NCBI GenBank assembly: GCA_946536145.1
Contig: CAMNEA010000027.1
Coordinates: forward strand, 1 to 35,242
Length of the DNA stretch: 35,242 nucleotides
Origin: an uncultured Butyrivibrio sp.
GTDB lineage: Bacteria; Bacillota; Clostridia; Lachnospirales; Lachnospiraceae
Reading direction: 5' to 3'
Numbering within the stretch: position 1 is the stretch's first letter; each line of letters opens with the position of its first letter. Made by a program: the position numbers and the translations under genes. Below the pieces are notes generated by a model. That model was not told where the DNA came from. It made no database searches and saw only the letters and a program-made list of their open reading frames with translations. This document shows positions 7,871 through 17,700 of this stretch, piece by piece.

Positions 7871-9985
7871 TCACCTGTGGTATTTGATGCTCTTACCGCT
7901 TCTGTAACATTCCTGGCAGATGCTGAACTGATAGGACCACTTGAGTTTTTTGCCGCAGCGGGGGCAGGTTCTAAGGCTCAGCTTCTGTTTGTCCAGGATC
8001 ACAAACATCTTATCTGAGATGGATCTCTTTATATCTATTATCTCTGAGAGGTCTTCCTCCTCCCCGAAGAATCTCGCAAAGGCATAGAGTACATCGTATA
8101 TGGCGCTGCAAAGCTCCAGCGTCTGAAGCGAGCCCTTTGCATCGGGATCTATAAACGAGCAGTTGTACATATCCATCGTCTCGTGGAGCCTTGAGGGTCT
8201 GTTAAAGGCAGTTGATCTGTAAAGATCCAGGAAGATGTCAAAGATGGTGCTGTTGTCGGGATTGACCGGTATCCTTATGAACTTTCTGATGAGCTCTCTG
8301 TCATCAGCTATGCTCTCAAGTGCCCTCGCGACCTTTATCTTCTCCGAGATGTCACCCTTGTCGTAGAAATCCGCTGCGGGTATCTGATTCCATAGCTCAA
8401 GTATGGTGGATACCTTTCCGTCCTTTTCAAGGAACTCGGTGGGTATGCTTATCATTGCTTTTTTGATTGAGGGCACCCTCTGGGAGAGGAGATTTTCTAT
8501 GAGCCAGTAGTCATAGTAGCTTGTCACAAGGCCGGTATCGTAAAGACCGTATCTGCCGGCTCTCCCGGCTATCTGTTTGACCTCTGATGCCGTCAGAGGC
8601 CTCTCATGTACTCCGTCAAACTTGATGGTTTGCAAAAAGACAATGCGCCTTATGGGAAGGTTCATCCCCATTCCTATGGCATCTGTTGCAACCACTACAT
8701 CTGTCGAGCCGTCGGCAAATTTTCCGGCTTCTCTGTGCCTGACATCATAGGGAAGGGACCCGTATATGATGCTGCACTTTACGCCGTGAGCCTGAAGCTC
8801 GGCAGCGACACTGTGCACATCTTTTCTTGAAAAGACTATCAGGGCATCGCCCTTTTTTACATCGTCCGGGAATCTGAAATCCGTTGCGGACTCATCCATC
8901 ATAAGAGGAGTTTTCCTCTCGTGGTAGTGTACTTCGTAGGTGTCGCTGCAGGAGTCTATCATCTGGATAAGTGTCTTTTCCGCATCGCAAGATGCACACA
9001 GATGTATCACCGGCGCGCGAAGACCAAGGATCGCACTCGTCCAGGAGCCTCCTCTTTGCTCATCCGCGATCATCTGTGCCTCATCGATGACTGCCATATC
9101 CCACTGCTGTTCAAGATTCATCATCTCGATCGTCGAGGACTGGTGAAAAGATCCGCCTTCAAATATCTGCTCCTCGCCCGTTATCATTGAGCAGGGACAA
9201 CCCTCCCTGTTGAGCTTTTCGTACTGCTCGTAGGCAAGAAGACGAAGAGGTGCAAGGTAGATTCCGCTGGGCGCGTTCCTCAGATCCTCCATTGCCTGAT
9301 AAGTCTTGCCGGAATTGGTCGGACCTATGTGGAGGATGAAATGTCTTTTCATCTCTCGGGCAAGAGGAAACAGCTCGGGGTAGTGGTCCGGGGTTGAAGT
9401 CTGAAGGTTCTCTAAAAGAAGCTGCTTGGCAGCCATTGTCTTCTTAAGCCTCTCGGCATCGTGCGCATAGTGCGGATTCCTGATGAGCTGCCTGTAGACG
9501 ATAAGCTCTGTGAGAGTGGATCTTATGTATTCTTCAACGTCCTTGGATCTCTTGGTCTTGCGAAGGTAATTCAGGATTATCTTTGAGGCTGCTTTCTGCT
9601 TGTATTCTATGGCAAATTCCAGGACAGGAATGTTGTCGCTTCCAAGGATGACACTGTAGATGACATGCGCAAGGTCAGGGATCATCTCCCTGAGCACATT
9701 TGTATTGATCCTTGAGGGGAGGGTCTGACAGTATTTTTCGATGTTGCTCCTGTGTATCTCCTGTTTCTGGACATAACCAAAGCCTGTCTTTGCCTGAACA
9801 TAGAGTCTCTCGCCTGAGAGTATGTCCAGAAGAGCCTCGTAGACAGCCTCCGAGACATCATTTCTGTGCTTTTTCCAGTATTCGTTAAATTCTCTCTCGG
9901 GAAAAGCCTTTTCGGCCTTGCGTACCATGTCCTTCTGTCTGGCTTTTCTGGAGGCATAACTTCTGTATTTTCCGTTCTTTTTCAT
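7871..9985 (-). CDS. SUV3-like superfamily II RNA helicase with C-terminal zinc ribbon
   Basis: 704-residue DExH-type helicase resembling mitochondrial SUV3, the helicase partner of RNA-decay exonucleases. Walker A is GPTNSGKT (221-228), motif II is DEAQM, followed by CASCDAEK. Motifs V and VI are VVATDAIGMGMNLPIRRIVF and QIAGRAGRYG. The first 210 residues form a helical N-terminal region with no domain I can name. The C terminus carries a four-cysteine zinc ribbon (CPRCGKKL then CQECYRSG), which I would not expect in SUV3 itself and which may bind RNA. The ATG at 9985 has a modest AGGA upstream. It is probably monocistronic and convergent with sbcC. A role in RNA unwinding or decay is inferred from the family. 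Confidence 0.85.
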   Translation of the reverse strand: MKKNGKYRSYASRKARQKDMVRKAEKAFPEREFNEYWKKHRNDVSEAVYEALLDILSGERLYVQAKTGFGYVQKQEIHRSNIEKYCQTLPSRINTNVLREMIPDLAHVIYSVILGSDNIPVLEFAIEYKQKAASKIILNYLRKTKRSKDVEEYIRSTLTELIVYRQLIRNPHYAHDAERLKKTMAAKQLLLENLQTSTPDHYPELFPLAREMKRHFILHIGPTNSGKTYQAMEDLRNAPSGIYLAPLRLLAYEQYEKLNREGCPCSMITGEEQIFEGGSFHQSSTIEMMNLEQQWDMAVIDEAQMIADEQRGGSWTSAILGLRAPVIHLCASCDAEKTLIQMIDSCSDTYEVHYHERKTPLMMDESATDFRFPDDVKKGDALIVFSRKDVHSVAAELQAHGVKCSIIYGSLPYDVRHREAGKFADGSTDVVVATDAIGMGMNLPIRRIVFLQTIKFDGVHERPLTASEVKQIAGRAGRYGLYDTGLVTSYYDYWLIENLLSQRVPSIKKAMISIPTEFLEKDGKVSTILELWNQIPAADFYDKGDISEKIKVARALESIADDRELIRKFIRIPVNPDNSTIFDIFLDLYRSTAFNRPSRLHETMDMYNCSFIDPDAKGSLQTLELCSAIYDVLYAFARFFGEEEDLSEIIDIKRSISDKMFVILDKQKLSLRTCPRCGKKLKWSYQFSICQECYRSGKSIKYHR

Positions 9986-10080
9986 AAAAATCCTGCTTCA
10001 TCTGTTTTTAATCATTCTAGCCTAAAATGTGAGGATTTGCATTTAATTTTACACAAATAATAATTGCATACAGCTCGCTC

Positions 10081-10196
10081 CAGTAACGTATTCGCGCATT
10101 CATTAAAGTTCGACTTCGTCGAAGGAATGCGCTCACCACTGAATCATTTTCTCACGAAATGCGCAGCAGAGTGCGCATTTCTGTCTGAACAGTAAC
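10081..10196. repeat. Structured intergenic element flanked by CAGTAAC direct repeats
   Basis: The 326-bp gap between the helicase and the first kinase has no gene. It holds two hairpins. In the first, GCGCATTC (10094-10101) pairs with GAATGCGC (10125-10132) and encloses an inner TTCGAC/GTCGAA stem with a TTC loop. In the second, AAATGCGC (10157-10164) pairs with GCGCATTT (10173-10180). The 7-mer CAGTAAC occurs on both sides (10081-10087 and 10190-10196), which could be a target-site duplication of a small mobile element. No coding potential was seen. Confidence 0.6.
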
Positions 10197-10197
10197 A

Positions 10198-10225
10198 TTG
10201 ACAGCTCCTTTATATTTTTTAGGAT
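10198..10225 (+). promoter_or_regulatory. Candidate promoter of the three-kinase operon
   Basis: A perfect -35 TTGACA (10198-10203), a 16-nt spacer and TAGGAT (10220-10225). It lies just outside the right direct repeat of the structured element and would give an untranslated leader of about 80 nt. An AT-rich stretch, TATGATAAT (10250-10258), closer to the gene lacks a good -35. Confidence 0.45.
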
Positions 10226-10311
10226 GTTCTAAATATTGCAGTTATAGGGTATGATAATTAATAGGGGAAATAGCGTTTTATTATTTGAACTGTTCTGATG
10301 CGGAGAGCTTT

Positions 10312-12627
10312 ATGAGAGTATTGATTTTTGTATTGATTTGTCTGGGCAGTGCACTGATGGTTTACAATATCGTCCAATACTACAGGTTCCTTATCCATGT
10401 CACGAAGATGGAGAGCCTTGGTGAGACCAGAAAGGCGGCAGTGATTCCTATTGTTCTGCTTGCCTGCTTTCTGGTTGGATATCTTATAGTCGGTTTTCTG
10501 GGTAAGCCGGATATTGTTGTTGCGCTGATCCTCTTTGGAGGAAGTATATATGTCTCACTTGTTCTTCTGTTTTTATACAAGATCGTGGGCAAGCTTGAAA
10601 ACAATGAGATTCGGCTTGAGATGCTCTACACTGAGCTTAGAAATGATCTTGAGGATCTTACCAAGAATTCGCTCTCGGTCTTCAGGATAAATGTTACAAA
10701 AGATCTGATCGAGGAGCGGGGAGGCACGGATCTGTACAAGAGTGACCTTGATGCCGGGAGCTATTCGCAGCTCCTGGAGAATCGCAGTGGATCTCTCTTT
10801 TTCGTTAATGATACACAGAGCAGAAAGCTCTTTTCCAGAGAGGGGCTTCTTGAGTATTTCCATGACGGTCATACATCCGCTGAGGAGATACTGTTCTGCA
10901 AAAGAGATTCGGGGCAGACATGCTTTGTCAAGCTCAGAGCATCTCTTGCAGTGCAGCCTGTCACGGGAGATGTGGTGGCATTTATAACCGAGAGCCTCTA
11001 TAACGATGAAATGGTAAATATGGCTCTGATGAATAAGGCACTTGCAGGTCAGTACGACATGATTGCCTACCTTGTTGACGACAGATTCGGAGTTGTCATC
11101 GGGGACATTGGTTCAGGAAAAAAGGGAAATATTGTCAGTGACAACAAAGAGGGACTGTATGAGGACTATATCAATCATAAAGTTGCGCCTGCTATATGCG
11201 GCAGCCCGGAGGAAAAGGCCAAAGTTCTTGACAGCCTGAGCCGGAAGAGTATTGAAAGCTGCCTGACAACACAGGAACCCTACGAGGTAAACTTCACCGC
11301 TGAGGTTGAAGGGGAGACATATTATAAGCGATTCGTGTTTTATACGGTAGATCCAAAGGCAAGATTCTATCTGCTTCTTAAGTCGGACACGACCGATGCA
11401 AGGCGCCAGGAAGCAGATAGGAGCCGGCGACTTGAGGAAGCTCTTGAAAAGGCTAAAATTGCAAGCAGCGCAAAGACAACCTTCCTCTCAAATATGTCCC
11501 ATGATATCCGCACGCCTATGAATGCCATAATAGGCTACATAAATCTTGCAAGACAGGAAGATTCAAAGCCGGAGCAGGTCATGGAGTATCTCGATAAGAT
11601 AGATTCATCAAGTCATTATCTGCTTGCGCTTATCAACGATATCCTTGAGATGAGCAGGATTGAGAGCGGCAAGATCGAACTTGAACCTGTTCCTGTGGAC
11701 CTTAGGATCCTGCTTGACAAGATCCGGGATATGTTTGCGTCCCAGATGAGCGAGAAGAAAATAGATTTTGAGGTTTCCTATGACGGAGTCAGGAACCCGG
11801 TGGTCGTATGTGATGAGAACAGGCTTAACCGTGTTATTCTTAATCTGTTGTCAAATGCGTACAAATTTACACCTGAAGGCGGCAGGGTATCTGTATCGAT
11901 GAAGCAGTACAACTGCCCGAGGATAGGTCATGGCGGTTATGAGCTTCGGGTAAGGGATACCGGCATAGGCATGAAAGAGGAGTTTGCAAAGCACGTCTTT
12001 GACGCTTTTGAACGTGAAAGGACCAGCACTGTGAGCGGTATCCAGGGCACAGGGCTTGGAATGGCGATAACCAAGAACCTTGTTGAGCTTATGGGCGGCA
12101 CTATTGAAGTTGAGACTAAAGCCGGAAAAGGAACTGAGTTCATAATACGGCTGTCCCTTCCATACAATGATGAGAAGGAGACGGCTGCCATTAGGAAATC
12201 CGAGCAGCCGGGAGAAGAGGAAGCAGAAGCCGACTTTTCCTCTGTTCAGGTGCTACTTGTCGAGGACATCCGTGTAAACCGTGAGATTGCTTCCGCAATT
12301 CTTCGCAAGATGGGATTTGTGCTTGATACTGCAGAGAACGGCAGGATGGCAGTTGAGAAGGTGGCAAATTCAAAGCCCGGGTTTTACAAGCTCATACTCA
12401 TGGATATTCAGATGCCGGAGATGGATGGATACGAGGCTACCCGCAGGATAAGGAGCCTTGAGGATCCGGAACTGTCCGGGATACCTATTATTGCCATGAC
12501 TGCAAATGCCTTTAGTGAGGATGTCCAGAAGGCAGAAAAAGCAGGGATGAACGGACATATTTCAAAGCCTCTTGATGTTGCGCAGATGAAAAAGACACTG
12601 ACCAGAGTTTTAGTGACATGCAGGTAA
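10312..12627 (+). CDS. Membrane hybrid sensor histidine kinase 1 (TM-PAS-like-HisKA-HATPase-REC)
   Basis: 771-residue sensor kinase with an attached receiver. Three transmembrane segments occupy about residues 3-85. A short coiled coil follows, then one or two PAS-like domains (about 105-365), judged from pattern only. HisKA has its phospho-accepting H397 in [13 protein letters not shown]. The ATPase domain has an intact N box ([19 protein letters not shown]), DTGIGM and GTGLGMAI. The receiver (about 646-765) has acidic pocket E651/D652 and acceptor D698 in [16 protein letters not shown]. The ATG at 10312 is preferred over an in-frame TTG at 10285 because GGAGAG lies 4 nt upstream. First gene of a run of five; the next kinase starts 55 bp downstream. 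It has no output domain, so phosphate must pass to another protein, possibly the Hpt domain of the third kinase. Confidence 0.93.
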   Translation: MRVLIFVLICLGSALMVYNIVQYYRFLIHVTKMESLGETRKAAVIPIVLLACFLVGYLIVGFLGKPDIVVALILFGGSIYVSLVLLFLYKIVGKLENNEIRLEMLYTELRNDLEDLTKNSLSVFRINVTKDLIEERGGTDLYKSDLDAGSYSQLLENRSGSLFFVNDTQSRKLFSREGLLEYFHDGHTSAEEILFCKRDSGQTCFVKLRASLAVQPVTGDVVAFITESLYNDEMVNMALMNKALAGQYDMIAYLVDDRFGVVIGDIGSGKKGNIVSDNKEGLYEDYINHKVAPAICGSPEEKAKVLDSLSRKSIESCLTTQEPYEVNFTAEVEGETYYKRFVFYTVDPKARFYLLLKSDTTDARRQEADRSRRLEEALEKAKIASSAKTTFLSNMSHDIRTPMNAIIGYINLARQEDSKPEQVMEYLDKIDSSSHYLLALINDILEMSRIESGKIELEPVPVDLRILLDKIRDMFASQMSEKKIDFEVSYDGVRNPVVVCDENRLNRVILNLLSNAYKFTPEGGRVSVSMKQYNCPRIGHGGYELRVRDTGIGMKEEFAKHVFDAFERERTSTVSGIQGTGLGMAITKNLVELMGGTIEVETKAGKGTEFIIRLSLPYNDEKETAAIRKSEQPGEEEAEADFSSVQVLLVEDIRVNREIASAILRKMGFVLDTAENGRMAVEKVANSKPGFYKLILMDIQMPEMDGYEATRRIRSLEDPELSGIPIIAMTANAFSEDVQKAEKAGMNGHISKPLDVAQMKKTLTRVLVTCR

Positions 12628-12682
12628 TAACAGGAAAAATTCTTTTTCATGCAAATTATTATAAAACTCGTTGGAGAAAACA

Positions 12683-14728
12683 ATGGATGATCTTAAAAGT
12701 GAACAGCTGATGCTGTCTGTTGCGACACTGGCAGCAATTGCCTGTGCTATACATAATGTCCTGAAAGGATGGGAATTCTGGGTGCCCTGGGTAATACTTG
12801 TCAGTACAGCAGCACTCTGGTGGATTCATATTACACAGAAGTTTCAGCGCGATATGAGGATCACGCTTTATTTCGTATACTCCGCGTTTATTGTATTCTA
12901 CAATGATATTCATGGGATCAGCCCCCTGGAGCTGACTTTGTCTTTTGCGCTTTTCCTGTCGGTAACTGCTCTTGCAGACCGTTTGATACTGCTCGATATT
13001 GCACTTATGGAATACCCTGTGGTAATGCTGTTCCAAGTCTATGTCACCTCCAGGAATAAAACCTCTGATTACAGTGTTTTCTCGATAATTTATGCTGCAT
13101 TTCAGTTCCTGATCATTATGATCTTTTATCTGATTTCCCGTATAGGACTAAATCACAGAATAAGTGAAAGGATCGGAAGAAAAAAGTGGATGGAAGCGGT
13201 CAATGCCAACGACCGTGATATGGAGGACTTTTTATCCAACATATCTCACGAGCTGCGGACTCCAATAAACGTGATAAACGGAATGACCGCTCTTATGCAA
13301 AAGACAGGAGACTGCCCTGAGATAGCATCGATCCAGGAGGCAGGGGTGAGGCTTGCGCATCAGGTGGAAGATATTCAGGACTATACTGAGATCATGCGCG
13401 GAGCCATAGTTCTTGATGAAGAGAACTACATATTTACCTCTCTTATCAATGATGTGGTGGCAGGCTACAGTTCTTCGTGTCTTAGCAGCAAGCTTGAGCT
13501 GGTAGTAGATCTTGACCCAAAGACACCGGCTATTCTGTGCGGTGATTTCAAAAAGCTTCACAAGATATTCAGACATATAATTGACAACGCTTTCAAATTT
13601 ACCAGGGAAGGCGGGATTTATTTAAAGGTATTTACCATGCCTCAGGACTATGGTGTAAACCTGATAATCGAGGTGACGGATACAGGCATTGGCATGTCCA
13701 GGGAGGATATGTCCAGGGTTTCAAACGGTCTTTATCAGGCCAACAAAAAGCGTGACAGGAGCACCGGAGGAATAGGGATTGGTCTGCCTATAGTTTACGG
13801 AATGGTCCATAAGATGGGAGGCTTCGTTGTGATAAACAGCGACGGACACGGAGGAACCAAGGTCAGGGTGGCCATTCCGCAAAATGTGATAGATCCCTCG
13901 CCTTGTCTATCACTTGGCGATGAAAATAAAAAATCGTATGTACTCTATTTCAAACTCGGAAGGCACAAAGTGCCTGAAGTCAGGGATTATCTAAGATCCA
14001 TGGCGCTTAATCTGGCTACGGGTCTGAACAGAAAGCCCTATATCGCCTGTGACAAAAGTGAACTGGAGCAGGTTCTCGATGATAAGTCCATATCCTGCAT
14101 TTTTGCCGGACAGGAAGAGTATGAGGCTGACAAGGACGCTCTTGATGCGCTCTCCGTAAATGGCTATGAGGTAGTAATTGCGGCAGCTCCGGGATTTAAG
14201 GTGTCGCCCGGCAGCAGGGTTGTCTGCGTGCCGGTGCCTCTTTATGCCTTCCCTATTGTAAAGGTCATGAGCGGGTCTGTTACAGATAAGGGCAGCGGCA
14301 AGGCCGGAAGTCTTGATCTAACGGGAATAAAGGCTCTCATAGTTGATGACGAACCCATGAATATCATGGTTGCCGAAGGAATCTTTAAGAACTACGGAAT
14401 GGTTGTTGACAGCGTCACGAGCGGCAAAGATGCTATCACAAAGTTTGAAAACGAAGAGATGGATGTCATATTTATGGATCATATGATGCCTGAGATGGAT
14501 GGCGTTGCCGCTATGAAGATCATCAGGAGAATTGCGGCAAGAACTCAGAGAAATCCTGTGATAATAGCTCTTACTGCCAATGCCCTTAGCACCTCCAAAG
14601 AGATGTTCATCAGGGAGGGCTTTGACGGCTTTATTGCAAAACCCATAGATATGGCTGATTTTGAGCATGTTATGAAGAGCGTCCTTCCCGGGGCGGTAAA
14701 ACGCAGAGAAGGGAGGAGCAAGGCATGA
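12683..14728 (+). CDS. Membrane hybrid sensor histidine kinase 2 (TM-HisKA-HATPase-degenerate REC-REC)
   Basis: 681-residue kinase. The first 160 residues are hydrophobic, about six membrane passes, with no obvious extracellular sensor domain. HisKA has H189 in SNISHELRTPINV. The ATPase domain has HKIFRHIIDNAFKFTREGG, DTGIGMS and GGIGIGLPIVYG. Between about 414 and 540 lies a segment with receiver-like alternation but no DD pocket or acceptor aspartate, probably a dead receiver. The C-terminal receiver (about 550-670) is complete: VDDEPMN and D599 in VIFMDHMMPEMDG. The ATG at 12683 has GGAGA 5 nt upstream; an in-frame TTG at 12671 overlaps that RBS. The stop overlaps the start of the third kinase by 4 nt (ATGA), so the two are translationally coupled. 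Confidence 0.92.
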   Translation: MDDLKSEQLMLSVATLAAIACAIHNVLKGWEFWVPWVILVSTAALWWIHITQKFQRDMRITLYFVYSAFIVFYNDIHGISPLELTLSFALFLSVTALADRLILLDIALMEYPVVMLFQVYVTSRNKTSDYSVFSIIYAAFQFLIIMIFYLISRIGLNHRISERIGRKKWMEAVNANDRDMEDFLSNISHELRTPINVINGMTALMQKTGDCPEIASIQEAGVRLAHQVEDIQDYTEIMRGAIVLDEENYIFTSLINDVVAGYSSSCLSSKLELVVDLDPKTPAILCGDFKKLHKIFRHIIDNAFKFTREGGIYLKVFTMPQDYGVNLIIEVTDTGIGMSREDMSRVSNGLYQANKKRDRSTGGIGIGLPIVYGMVHKMGGFVVINSDGHGGTKVRVAIPQNVIDPSPCLSLGDENKKSYVLYFKLGRHKVPEVRDYLRSMALNLATGLNRKPYIACDKSELEQVLDDKSISCIFAGQEEYEADKDALDALSVNGYEVVIAAAPGFKVSPGSRVVCVPVPLYAFPIVKVMSGSVTDKGSGKAGSLDLTGIKALIVDDEPMNIMVAEGIFKNYGMVVDSVTSGKDAITKFENEEMDVIFMDHMMPEMDGVAAMKIIRRIAARTQRNPVIIALTANALSTSKEMFIREGFDGFIAKPIDMADFEHVMKSVLPGAVKRREGRSKA

Positions 14729-17700
14729 AGTATTTGGAACGGTATAAAAGACAGTTATTTGCATACCTCAACGATTCAAACATCAATATCGCTGACAGAT
14801 CCTTTATGGTGTTTTCAATCTCCATGGTCATTGCCCTGTACCTGGCGATACCCTGCGGAATGATAATGAAAGAGCCGCCCGTGGCGACAATTGCAACAAT
14901 GCTTGGGGCGATATTCTTTACTCTTTATGTGGTTTATGTCTACAAAAGGAAAAAGATAAAACAGGCGAGGATTATTCTTGCGGGGATACTGTCCATGATA
15001 TTCCTCCCTGTGATGTATTTTACCAACGGCGGAGCTTCCGGAGGTACTCCCATATGGATCATCCTGGGCGGCTACTATATGGTACTGATATTGGATGGCA
15101 TGACAAGGAGAGTCATGTGTTTATCAAGCGCGATCATCATGCTGGTATGCTGGATCGTTTCGTACTACCATCCGGAATATTTAGTTGAGTTTGACAGGCC
15201 GGACAGATATTTTGACACCTATGTGGCGCTTATAATCGTATCTTCTGTACTGGCGGTGGTAACGGCCTTCCAGACAAGACTCTACCAGAGGGAAGTAAGG
15301 CTCTCCAATGAGAAGACAGAAGAACTTGAAGCGATGAATAAGGCGCAGAGCCGCTTCTTTTCCAGCATGAGCCATGAGATCAGGACACCTATTACGACTA
15401 TACTTGGCTATAATGAGATCATATTAAGGCAGCAGGACGCATCGGATGAGATCCGAAAGGATGCGATGAATATCCAGGGGGCAGGTAAGCTCCTTTTGTC
15501 CCTGATAAACGACATCCTCGATGTGAGCAAGATCGAGGCCGGCAAGATGGAGATCATCCCGGCGGACTACAGCGTAGCGTCACTTCTTTCGGAGATAGTC
15601 AATATCATCTGGCTAAAGGCAGAGAGAAAGGGACTTCAGTTCAACGTTGACGTAGATCCGAATGTTCCGGCGACACTCTATGGTGATGAGGTCAGGATAA
15701 AGCAGGTACTGATAAATCTTCTGAATAATGCGGTCAAGTACACCAGACAGGGATCTGTAAGCCTTCATATGGAGTGCGAGTACCTTGAAAACGGAGATGT
15801 TCAGCTGACTATAACTGTTTCCGACACCGGCATCGGCATAAAGGCTGAGTCACTGCCACATCTTTTTGATATCTTCAGACGTGTGGATGAGGGTAAGATC
15901 CGCCATATAGAAGGGACTGGTCTTGGCCTTTCCATAGTAAAACAGCTTATTGATCTTATGGACGGTAAGATAAGGGTAAACAGTGTCTACTCCCAGGGGA
16001 CATCTTTTGAGGTGTCACTAAAGCAGGGCGTTTCCTCCAAAAATCTGATAGGCAATTTCAACGTCTCAAGCCTTGGCGATATGTCCGCGGCTGAGAGATT
16101 TGAGCATTTATTTACGGCACCGGGTGCAAGGATACTCATAGTAGATGACAATGAGATGAATCTGGAGGTGGAAAAGAAACTTCTCGAGGGCACGGATATG
16201 ACAGTGGATCTGGCATCTTCCGGACAGGAGGCACTTGGACTTACGCTTCGCAACCGCTACGATGTTATCCTGATGGATCATCTGATGCCTGAGATGGATG
16301 GAGCTGAGTGCTTTGAGAAGATCCGCAGCCAAAAGGGCGGAATGAATCTTAATGTACCAATCATTGCTTTTACAGCCAATGCCGGAAGCGAAGTGGTCCA
16401 GCTTAGCAACAGTACAGGTTTTGACGGCTACCTGGTAAAACCTGTCTCGGGACATGAACTGGAGGATATGCTTCTTTTGCATCTTCCAAAGGACAAGATT
16501 GTGAGCAGCCCGAACCTTGTGATGGCAGACGCGTTCAGAAATACTGCGGGAAGATATTCCAGAAAGAAGGCCGTGGTGGTTGCTGCCAACAGCGTCAGCG
16601 ATCTGCCGCCGCATCTTGCCGATAAGCTTGGTATAAGCATCATCCCCTGCAGGGTATTTACCAATGAAGGCGTCTTTTATGACAATGTCGATATAGATGC
16701 TGAAGAACTTGTCAGGTATATGAAGGACAAGGATAAGATAGTAAGCACTGAGCCTCCGACAACGGAGAGCTATGTGAAGTTTTTTGCTAAGGAACTTGAA
16801 AAGGCTCATCACCTCATTTACATCACATTTTCCAGCAGGATCAGTGAGGAGTATGACAGGGCTGTTAAGGCTTCCAAGAGTTTTGGAAATGTGTCGGTGG
16901 TTAATTCTGAGACGCTCTCTAGTGCATGCGGAATACTTGCTCTCATTGCGGTACGCCTTGCCCGCCAGAATATGCCTGCCGAAAAAATAGTGGCAGAACT
17001 TGAGAGCGCCAAAAAGAGGATACACTGCAGCTTCATAACCAAGAGCACCGATATCATAACAAGGCAGGGAAGGCTTAATCCTATGATCAACAGAATTATG
17101 AATATTCTCTGGCTGCATCCGGTTCTTAGGCTGCGAAATGATAATATAGAAGTGGGACGGCTGTTTTTTGGCAATGTGAAAAGGTGCTACGAGCGGTATC
17201 TTGAGCATGCTTTTAAAGGAAAAATGGCACCTGATCCATCGCTCCTTATTGTTCCATACGTCGGTATGGAGGAGGAAGATCTCTTGTGGATTGAGGAGTG
17301 GATCAGGGAGAGAGCACTGTTTGAACACGTTATTTTCCTGCGGACATCTGCCGGCGTTGCAGCCAACTGCGGAGAGGGCTCCTTTGGACTTCAGTATCTT
17401 ATTAAGGGTGAGAAAGACTACTCTCTGGGTGCATTTTTTGATGAGGACTTGTCTTCGGATAAAGAAACATCTTCTGATACTGACACATCGGCCGATCAGA
17501 ATTTAAGTAAGGCCAAGGAGTCTTTCGAAGGGGCGAAGGATACGCCTGATGTTCCTGTAAATCTTAAGGAAGAAGACATCTTTGATATCGACGGAATTAC
17601 TATAGAAGACGGCCTTAAGTACTGCGGAAGCATGGATGCCTTTAAAAAGTTCCTCAATACTTTTTATGACACTATAGACAGTAAGTCAGATGAGATCGAA

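Noticed and set aside
10285-10311. TTG at 10285 as start of the first kinase.
   Set aside because: It has no RBS and adds nine polar residues before the first membrane helix; ATG 10312 has GGAGAG at the right spacing.
16108-17328. Long minus-strand frame (406 codons) inside the third kinase.
   Set aside because: It lies antisense to clear receiver and DegV domains and shows no recognisable domain or RBS.
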